Shown piece after piece: positions 21,901-32,566 of a stretch of DNA of 64,000 bases. A model generated the notes under the pieces. That model saw only the letters and a program-made list of their open reading frames with translations, did not search any database and had not been told where the DNA came from. A program made the translations under genes and the position numbers. Numbering within the stretch: position 1 is the stretch's first letter; each line of letters starts with the position of its first letter. Source of the DNA: Symbiodinium natans (lineage: Eukaryota; Sar; Dinophyceae; Suessiales; Symbiodiniaceae); the NCBI GenBank assembly GCA_905221605.1, contig CAJNDS010001624.1, positions 62,001 to 126,000 of the forward strand, written 5' to 3'.

Positions 21901-24900
21901 CCCAGGGCTTAGTTCAGGATGCAGGGCAGCTGAGGGAGTTCGTCCTGCGCCTCCAAGCGCTTGGGAGTTCTGCGTTGGGACATCCACCCCTCCCTGTCTA
22001 TTGCGGTTCAGGTTTCAGGGTTTAGGGTTCAGGGTACTGCTAGAAGGGGACCTAAGCTCGAAGAACCCCCTATTGTTTTAGGGGACGGGTGGGGGGGGGG
22101 GGGCGGCTTCCAACGAAAACGTTTGGGGGGGTACCATAATTGCACGAACGCTTACCTACTATGGTCAGTGCGATACTATACTCTAAGAGGGGAACAACCC
22201 AAGGGAGGTGTTCATGATCTCGTCACTTGGCGGGGGCTGGCTCCAAGCCTTTGAGTCCTAAACCCTGACCCGTTCCCCCCTCCCCTCTGCCTCTATTACG
22301 GTTTAGGGTTTAGGGCTTAGGGTAGTTAAAGAACGGACCTGAATTCGAAGAACCCCCTACATGACACTGGCAGTGCGGTTATGGTCCTGCTTTTGCAGCT
22401 TCGGTTTCAGAGCTTAGGGTTTAGGCCTTAGGGTGTAGGGTTTACGGTTTAGGGTTGAACCCTTAGGCCTAAACACAACAAACAACGAAGCGCTCGGTAG
22501 GATGTGCTTGGACAAGTGGCTCCGATGTTCGAGTCTGGCCTGAATGCATGGAGGCGCGGAGGGTTTGGGGTCCCCTAAACCCTAAACCCTAAACCCTAAA
22601 CCCTAAACCCTAAACCCTAAACCCTAAACCTGAGGCCATCGTTGCGCATGCAGGAAGGCTCAGGAAAGATCTAGCGCGACCTCGTCTGTCATATGTAGAA
22701 CTAGACTATGATGGCCCTTGAAACCCTCAGAAAAATATTCTGAATGTGATCCTCTTAAACCTAACAAGGGAAAATACGCAATGTCCGGGCCTACTTATTA
22801 GCAAAGGGTTTGTTACAAGGGAGCCGAGCCGCGAGAATAGTGGGGAACACGGGTGTCATGTACCAGACTGGGCTGGGAAGGTGAATCTCAGCAAGGGAGT
22901 CGCAGGGAGTGTCAGGATAAATGGTTATCAGGGACCCTAAACCCTGAACCCTAAACCCTGAACGGCAACTCGGTACTACAAAATAGCTCCGATCACGGCA
23001 GCCCAGCTGCGGTAACCCAGGTCATTCACATCCTCCCAGGTCCAATCTTCTCGCACACCCTGCAGGAGCAATGTCCGAAATACCATGTGGAATCAAATTA
23101 GACTGAAGCTTTTGGGGGTTTCGGATGCAGTGTTAAGGCTCTACAGGCTCAGCTACTGTGCGTATATGTATATATATATATATATAACTTGTTTATGTAC
23201 ATGTATACGGCCTGGGCCAAAGCGTCTAAAGCCTTACAAGACTACTCGTTTGTCGCTTGTCGCGAGACTTGCAGGTTGGGGCCTGCCCTAATGCCAACCC
23301 TAAACCACTAATACCCGAAAGCCCTGAAATGCAACAAAAAACCCCAAACCCTTAAACAAACCCTAAAGCCCTGAAACTCTAAAACCCTTAAACCCTATGG
23401 CGTCAACACGAGCAGATCTGCCTCCAAAAGCCCAGAGGACAGGCTCTGGCTTTTTGTAAGCCCCCAAAAGACTGATATACCGATAGAGGCGAGTTCCCCA
23501 AACCACAACAACAACCCTAAACCCCAAACCCTAAACCCTAAACCCCAGGACTACACCTGATCCTCTTAAAGGCAATAAGGGAAAGTTTGCAATCTCACAC
23601 ACGGGCTTGCCTGGGACTCTTGGGAAGTCTAGGAACTACGCCCCTGGGGCTTCCGGCTAAAGAGTTTGGGTACAGGGTTAGTGCTTCGTGGTTCGTGGTT
23701 CGTGGTTCGTGGTTCAGGGTTTAGGGTTTAGGGTTTCGGGGATCAGGGTTCAGGGTTTAGGGTCTCAGGGGATCGTGATATTTAATGATGGGTAACGGGG
23801 TGGCTCATGCCCTGCGCGATTCTTCCAGGGAGCTTCTCTCTTCAACCCCCCCTCCTCAAGATCACAAAGGACAAGCTAACCTGTATTATAACCTGAATTG
23901 GTACTTATAACCCCAAACCCTAAACCCTAAACCCTAAACCCTAAACCCTAAACCCTAAATCCTGAAGCGCGCAACCCCGATCCTCTCGATACCACTGCGT
24001 GGCCGTGCTCTTGATCCCGCGCAGCCTTGGACAGCCGTGACTTCTTGCTTAGGGTTTAGGGTTTAGGGTTTAGGGTTTAGGGTTTAGGGTTTAGGGTTTA
24101 GGGTTCAGGGTTCAGGGTTCAGGGTTTGAGGTTTGGGGTTGCCCTAGTGGGGGTTTGGGCCCTAAGCCTGCACCTAGCGCTGCAGAAGTGTGGGATGATG
24201 TATTGGCAGGGGCAGAAGACCAGCGACCCTTAACAAACCCTACTTGAAGGTTCACGGGCAGTTATAAGTAGGGATACAAGGAAGGTAACCTGTATAATAA
24301 CCTTAATTTGGGTACTTATAACCCTACATATAACTACCCGTGAACCTTCAAGTACCCGCAACCCTATCCAGCGTATTGGCGAAGCGCAAGCGCAGAATCT
24401 GCTTTGGGATGCGATTAGATCCAAAAACCTTTTTTGCGAGACCTCCTTAGGACTGATGTTGGGAGGGGGGTGGGGGGTGGGGGTGGTCCCCAGAATAGGG
24501 GTACCTTTTAAAGAGCCTTAATAAGGACTGCTATTTGGTCAGATAGATAATTAAGGGTACCTCAATATTGAAACAGACCCATAGGCTTCAGAGCTTGTGC
24601 ATCGTATGTGGCTTAGGGTTTGCAGGGTTTTCGTGCTTACGGGTTTTTAACACCCAAAACTCAAAACCCAAAACCTTAAACCCTAAACCCTAAACGGGCT
24701 TGTTGGGGCTTGGGCTTCAGGGCTAAAAGCTGCCTGCACCTCGTAGGGCCAAGCCCGCGACTTCCAGCAACACATCGGACAGTCTATGGGCGGTTCCATG
24801 GGCCCTTAATATGGGTTTAGGGTTTAGGGTTTAGGGTTTAGGGGTTAGGGTTTGGGGTTTAGGGCTGAGGGTTGAGGGTTTAGGGTTTAGGGCCCGTGAT

Positions 24901-26760
24901 ATGGTCCCTTTGCCTTCTTTCAAGGGTTCTGAAGTATGGGCCCGTGGGTTCTTTAGGGATGCGGGGCATATGAGGGGTCCCCTGTTTAAGGGCCCATACT
25001 AAGGGACCATTTAACTACCCTAAGCCCTAAACCCTAGACCCGAAACCCTATACCCTAAGAGACAGAGGACCAACAATCCCCAGAACTAGAACGCTTAGCC
25101 AAGGCCCCCCAAGTACTTGAAGAGTCGTGGGTAGTTATAAATACGGGTTAGAAGTGCCCTAGCTGAGGTGATGATGCAGGCTACCTTCCTTAAAACCCTA
25201 CTTAGAACGACCCGTGAAACCTTTCAAGCTGGGTTCAAGACTTGTGTAGGGAGGGACTCTATGCACAAAACAACCAAAACCCTACAACCTCAGTAGAGTT
25301 CAACTTAAGATCTAGGGCTGAGGGTATACGTCGGGCGCAGGGTATAGAGTGTAGGGTTTAGGGATTTACACAACCCAAACCCAACAAAACCCTGAGCGCC
25401 TCCCCTGAACCCTAAACCCTACACCCCAAACCCTAAACCAGCCGGGCAGCACGGGGCACGCTGCGTGCATGCTCAGCTCTGACGGGTCTGACTTGTAGGC
25501 AAAGAACCTCTGGCTACGGCATTTTGGGGTTACAAGGTTTAGGCAGCCTTGAGGGGCTTTTAGGGCTTGTTGTGATTAGGGCTTCGGTTGCTCAAAGGGG
25601 CTTCTAGAGCTTGTAGGGTTTAGGGTATTCTAGGCTGCCCTTTAACCTAGGCTTAAAAAGGGTGCCCTTTTTTTCTTAAAGGGGTTTATAAGGGAACCTA
25701 AACCCCCCCAAAAAGGGAATAAGGGTACTACTGGGCATCCTAGTATTTAGGGTTCAGGATCGTTTAGGGATTAGACTGCTTGGGGCGCCGCACCGGAAGT
25801 GGCCTGACGGCGCCGCACTGTGCATCGAGATTGCAGTCTCTTCCCGCTTTGAAACTCCCTAAACCCTATAAACCCAACAAACCCTATAAACCCTATAAAC
25901 CCTATAAACCCTAAACCCTAACCCTAAACCCTCAACCCCAAACCTATGCCCTCCATGCCCTGCGGCTTCCGGTGAGCTCATGTTGCATCCAGGAAAACCA
26001 TGTCCATGCTGTAGTCCGTCTTTCCAGCAACAGAAGCCCCAGAAATTGATGAAACAGGATTTAGGGTTTAGGGTTTAGAGTTTAAGGTTTAGGGTTTAGG
26101 GCTTAAGGCTTGCGCTTATGCAACCGCAAAAAGGCAATGATCAGTTCGAAGGACTGAACGTACCTAGTGAATCCCTATATCACTTTTGAACTGGGCTATG
26201 GCCTGAATCACAGGCTTATGTTTCATTTGCTGCTATGTACAGGTTACTGCAAACTACTAACTAGCTAGGGAGTTTCTCCCCCTAAAACCCTTAAACCCTA
26301 CACCCTAGACCCCCAAACCCTGAGCCCTAGGCGCGCCACGAAACACGTGCGGCCAGGTTGCAGAAAGTCGCCGCGGCGCGGCGTGAACTTGGTGGCGTCC
26401 TTGGTAAAGATGGTGCTCCCACCTCAATGGCGACCGAGGGTTCTTGTTTGGGATGTTCCCCTATATTAACAGTTCTTCAGTATAATACGGGGTACTATAA
26501 TCCCTACACCCCAAGTTCTTGTGTATACTTAGCATCTCGCAGAAACTTGGAGTGGGTAAAAGGATATTCTCATGTAATGCCATATGCTACATTAAAATCT
26601 CCTGACATATACCGCGCACGTTCCATTGCAGTTATTCTAGTCAGGGTTGAGGATTCGGTGAACAGCCGCTCCAACAATTTTTTCTCTTCCAGAAGACGAA
26701 ACGCATGAGGATCTAAACCCCAATATGTTCGAATATATGTATGCACATCATACACAAAAG

Positions 26761-26811
<51 letters not shown>

Positions 26812-26844
26812 ATCTACATAAATATGAATAAATACATAAGTATA

Positions 26845-26892
<48 letters not shown>

Positions 26893-26940
26893 CATAAATA
26901 ATAGTTTTACAGCCAACGATGGCAAAACAAAAAGAGGGAG

Positions 26941-26983
<43 letters not shown>

Positions 26984-27004
26984 GCGGGAGAGAGGGAGAG
27001 AGAG

Positions 27005-27049
<45 letters not shown>

Positions 27050-30000
27050 TGTGGGCTCTGTTCATTAATCCGAAGCAAGGGAGCGTGCTGGAGCAAGCCA
27101 GTGGTGGGTGGCACAAGGGGGGTAGAGAGACCAAGGCTGAATGGGCCCCTTAATATGGGGGCTTCCGAAGCTAGGGGGGGTACCTTCTTGGGTTCCTGAA
27201 TAGCAGGGAATCCTTGCTATTTGGGAGACTACATTAAGGATTCCCTTATTTCCGTAAACTCGCATATGTCGGGGTCTCGAGGATGGCTGAGTTTCAGAGT
27301 CGACAAGTCCTGGAAAGTTTCAATCTCCGCCCAGAAGGCTCTAGACCCCTACAGTCTCTGTTTTCAGCATGTCACTCCCGGGTTGATGGTACAAAGCTCC
27401 GGAGCCAACCCCCCCGCCCCCCCAGCCCCCAAAATGATGAAATCCGAAGCCCGGAACTTCGCATGCCGAGGGAGCAATCACCTTCAAGAATGGGACTTTG
27501 TATGGAGGGTTTAGGTTGTAGACAGCTTGGTTATGGCTACTAGAATAGTGCTCCAATTGCAGTAGCTCTTCCTCACCAACGAATCAACCTAATAAGGTCT
27601 TCGTTTATGAAAAAAATGGGTATACTTGGGGTAGTTTATTCTTAAACCACACAAGGGCGAAGGGGATAACGATGGTAATTAGCACCCGCGGCCTGCATCT
27701 GCCACGTTGCAATACAGCCTCACGGTCACGTGTGATGGCTGAATGTGTGAAGTGAGGCAAGTTCAAGGTGGAGTTCGGTTGATCGGTTGAGGGTTTAGGG
27801 TTTTAAGGTTCCTCTCGTATCATACGCACGTCACGGACCTGTTTTCTCATCGACATAAGAGCTCAGATCCTGGATGTGTGTAGACATGCCCCAGAAGAAG
27901 CGACCTGTGCATGGCACCTGCACTTCTCAAGCCTGTTACGATGGATTCAGAAACATCTTAAAGAGCTGCCATGCTGTGCCGCATCCAATGAGAACTACGC
28001 AGGTCAAGGCCAAACAAGGGTGCATTCGCGCACCCTCCAGCACTTCACTGTTGGCTTGCTGGATCGCCACGGATCCTCGGACCGTGTCCCTCCTCTTCCG
28101 ATCCAACCGGTCAGTCCACGCACAATAAGCTTTCTGATAGTCATCTGGACCGAGGGTGCAGATGAGCACAGTGGCCTGAAAAGAACTGAACTCTTTGCGG
28201 ATTTGGTCGGCAAAGCGGTCTCGGAAAGCAAACCACTGTTCCACTTCGTCCGCGTTCATCGCCGCATCATTTCCGCTGAAATGTGCCAGCTTGAAACTGT
28301 TCAGCGACAGACTTTGCGTATTCACCACACCCACCAGACAATTAACAAATAAGACGAACTCCAACCACTGCGCTCTGGACCACTCATTGCTAGGAACCTG
28401 CAGCAGCGGCGACATCAGTAGCAGTTTCACCTTAAGTAGCTCCATGCCTTTCACACTTGCAGCGAGTACAACCATTAGCCCAACAATGGCCGCGAAGCCT
28501 CGCGTGAGTCGCGCCTGTCGCTTCTTTGCATCCTCTACCTGTCCATACAGTAGGCCATGCAGGCCAGGCAACCATTCAGCCTTCCAGGTCACCATGAGGA
28601 AGTTCAAATTCAGGAAAGTCAAAGCCCTGAGCACAGATAGGCTCGCCAAGTGATTCAGAGCGAGGGCAACCGTAAACAAGTTTTGACTCTTCCGCTGAAG
28701 CGCAAATGCGATCACACTCAAGAAGAACTGCAAAGTGCGAACCATTGCAAAGCTCCACTCAGTTTTTGCGACAAGGTGCTGGTTGAACTCAAAGTCAGTT
28801 CTGTTCTGCTGCATAATTTCTGCTACCTCCTGAAGGCATGCAGCGCGAGTTTCATCCGTCAGCATGTGACAGAAGCGCCCCTTGACAAAGGTTTTGAACT
28901 CATCACCGGCGCAAATGCGTCGGACATTCAGCGTCACACGAACAACAAGAAACACAAACAGCGCCGGCTTCATACCCCAAAACGACGGAAACACCTTCCT
29001 AGGTAAGCCATTCCAGACGTCAGGTGCCGCATCTTCAACCATCATGGGCTGCATTGTCCGGAATGAGGCAAGCGGATAAGCAAGTGTATGCACGCAATAT
29101 AGGGTCGGAAAAACTACTGAGAGTATTCCCTTCCGGTCCCTATACAATTACACTATGAAAACCCCCCCTCCAACCATTGAGGCCCCTATATGCAGATAAC
29201 TCTCAGATAACTATATACAGAAAAATGTATGTGTTCAGTGTATTCATACCTATTTTTTGGATGTATTTACACATTTACCGACTACAAACACTCCCCAACT
29301 GCCACACGCCACTTTGCACACCATGACATGAGTTGAGAAGCAGAGCCAAGTCATGGGCTCAGTTGCGTGAATCTACCACAGGGGCCTGAATAATTAGAAT
29401 AGGGTTTGGGGGATATGATAGCATACTTACAAAGAGACCATGAGGGAATGTTCTTGATAACCCCTATATTACGTCATGCTACAGCTCGTTCAGGTGCTTG
29501 GCCGCGTTTAGGTTTTAGGGCTTGGGGTCTTAGGGTTGGTGCGACGTAGAATGCAAGAGTGCATCGGTTTAGGGTTTAGGGTTTAGGGATTGCAAGGTGA
29601 ACATATATCTGGTGGTCCATGGATGTCAGACCATCGAAGGCTTCCCATACAAGGCTCTATATCGAGATTTAAAGACAATCTTGGGATATGGCCCTTGGCA
29701 GGCGAAGCACAAGACCGAAACGTAAACCCCAAACTCTATTCCATGAATTTAAAGTAGGGTTCGAGAAGATCTTTTGGATATGGAAGCTCACCGGAACTAC
29801 CCAACTGCCCCTCACAATTCGAAGCCGACTGCCTATGATCCCCCCAAACCCAAAGTTCAAGAACCCAACAGGGGCTTTAGGGGTCCAGGTTCTTTACTTG
29901 CAATGAACGCACCATTTCGGCGCGGGGTTCAGGGGTTTATGCTTAAGCTAAGAGAGCACGTTTAGCCGACGCAAACGCCAGTAACCCTAAACCCTAAACC

Positions 30001-32535
30001 CTAAACGCTAAACCCTAAACCCTAAACCCTAAACCCTAAGCCTGAGTGGCGCCCTCAAGCCTAAACCCTAGAGTCGGGCCTAGGGTTGCGGGGGTTTATG
30101 GCGACTAGCCTGGCGGCTTAGAACGTCTGCAAGATCTTCCTAAAGGGGCGTTGGGAATCCTACTATTTGGGGGTCTATGTCAGAGGGTCCCTTAATTTTC
30201 GTAAACCCCTAAATAGGAACTTCGAAAGCCCAAGAACGGACAGTAAGAAACAAACTCCGATAGCGCGCCGGGCTTAGAGTTGAGGGATAACTTGGGATGT
30301 TCCCCCCCTTCTACTAACAGTCCTTAATAGGGATTATAGTACCCCCTGTGTCCATCCCTACTAAGGACTGTCAGTATAAGGAGGAACATCCCAAGGGATT
30401 AACCCTAAACCCTAACCTCTACTTAGGAGTGCAGGCCGAGCAACAGGGACGAGGCCACGCGCATGCCTGCCGGTACTTCCTGCCGACCGTTGGTCTCAGA
30501 GGCTTCAGAGTTTAGGGTTTAGGGCTAGGGTTTAGGGTTTAGGGTTTAGGGCTTAGGGCTTAGGGTTTAGGGCTTAGGGTTCAGGGTTTAGGACTTAGGG
30601 TTTCGGGCTTAGGCGCCTCAGGCTGACGGGACTTGTTAGTTCGACCAGGATTGGTTTAGGGCTGAGGGTTTAGGGTTTAGGGCTGGCTTCAGCATCTGGT
30701 CACTTGTCATAGGGGTGGCTCGTTGTGCTCTCGGAAAGTCGGCTTCGGAACAGGGTGGTAAGAAAGCAACGAGAGGCTATGAGGGTCCCCGCAAGAAGCA
30801 ATCATGCCTCAACAGCTCTTACCGAGACAAGGGTCGAACTAGCAGGGTTCAATTGCAGCCCCTGCCCCACCCACGCAAAAGCCCTCGTGCTAGCCTACTA
30901 TAGGGATCGGAATAATTACTCGTAATATTCCCTTAGGGTCCCTATATGCATGTACTATAACGACCCCCCAAAAAACCTATTCGAATTGAAAAGGCCCCTA
31001 TAGTGCATTCTGACTTGAGTCTACCCTGCGCGGCGGAGACTCGTCCTGGTACCCGCAGCCGCCATCACAATGTGGCCGGTACTCCTTACAGAGCGAAGGC
31101 ATCAAGCCATGGACTTAGGTGCAACTTCTGTGGGAAGGATTTAGGGTTGAGGGTTTAGGGTTTAGGGTTAGGGAGTTAACTGCAACTTCGTGCTTGGAGT
31201 TTCTCAGAACTATCAACTCTAGAGCGCAGGCATTCTCGTGTTCTTGCTAAGGTTTAGGGTCTCTAAGATGTTGGCGATAGAGTAACCCTGTATACAGGTG
31301 CATACAACCGAAGCCCACCCAGGCAGCACTTCCATGTGTTTAGGGTGTACTGGGTAAGGGTTTAGGGTTTAAAGTTTCGGGTTTCGGGTTTAGGGTCTAA
31401 GAAAACTCCTCTATATCAGGGGGAGGGTTTTGTCGTGGTGGGTCTTGAAAATCCCTGAATAAGAGTCCTTTTAGGGCTTAGGGTTTAGTGTTGAGGGTTT
31501 AGGGTACCCAATTTAGGGTCCTGCCTCGGTGGGTCTACTTTTGACAGCAAAGGCTCGTATCCCGGGATGTAGTGGAGCCAATTGATGGGCTCCTGACCAG
31601 CAGGCCTCAGCGAATCGGGTTTTGGGTTTTGGGTTTAGGGTTAAACCCTAAACCCCAAACCCTAAACCAGTGACCCCTAAACCCCGAGACTCTAAATTAG
31701 TGGTGGCTACAACATTGCACAAAACCCTAGACCCTGAACCCTGAACCCTAATTCAACGTGTCACGTGCCCTGGGCCCCGTAACCAGGACCCGCGCAATAC
31801 ATTCTCCAGTGCGGCACTACTATCTCCCAGACGGCAATGCCCGGATTTAGGGTTTAGGGTTTCGGGCCTAAACCCTAAACCCTAAACCCTAAACCCTAAA
31901 CCCTAAACCCCAAACCCTGCACGTGCTTGGCCCCAAAGTCACAAAGGAAGCCCAAGCATACTCCGCGAGATGGGGTCTCTCCCACAATCGGGGTACCTCG
32001 AATACATCCCCTAAGAATTGATACTCCTTACTTCATGTAATCTGGGTTTCGTGCATCAGGCAAACCGGACGGTCATGCACAACCGCGGCAGTGGCGGCGC
32101 CGCAAGAAGAATCAGCATCAATGGTCTAGAATTGTATCACTATTTAGACAGATTCGTAGGATTCTTGGTTAGAAATACTACAGATACTTTTAATTTCGTA
32201 CCTGGTATACATGCACCCTGTATACTCCATACATGACACGGTCAGCGATTGCACTACTGGGAGGTTCATGGTACTTATTGACCAATACTGCACTTCTAAC
32301 CCACTTCTAAGCCCCCTAACTGCCCTAATATGGTTCCAAGTACAGCTATTCGTACTATACGTACAGCTCTATTTGTTAACAAGTACCATGAACCTCCAAG
32401 TATCCGTTCAAAACAAGTCGTGCCTTTTCATTGCAGGTCCTTCTGAGGCCCGGCAGCAGTGGCTGGGAGATGTCTGCCGTTTAGGCCGGCTATTATTCGC
32501 CTTACTGTTGGTTCGTAGGGAATGAGGGAATGAGG

Positions 32536-32566
<31 letters not shown>

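Noticed and set aside
26713-27134. Ser/Leu-repeat open frames on the minus strand
   Set aside because: They come from AG and TA microsatellites.
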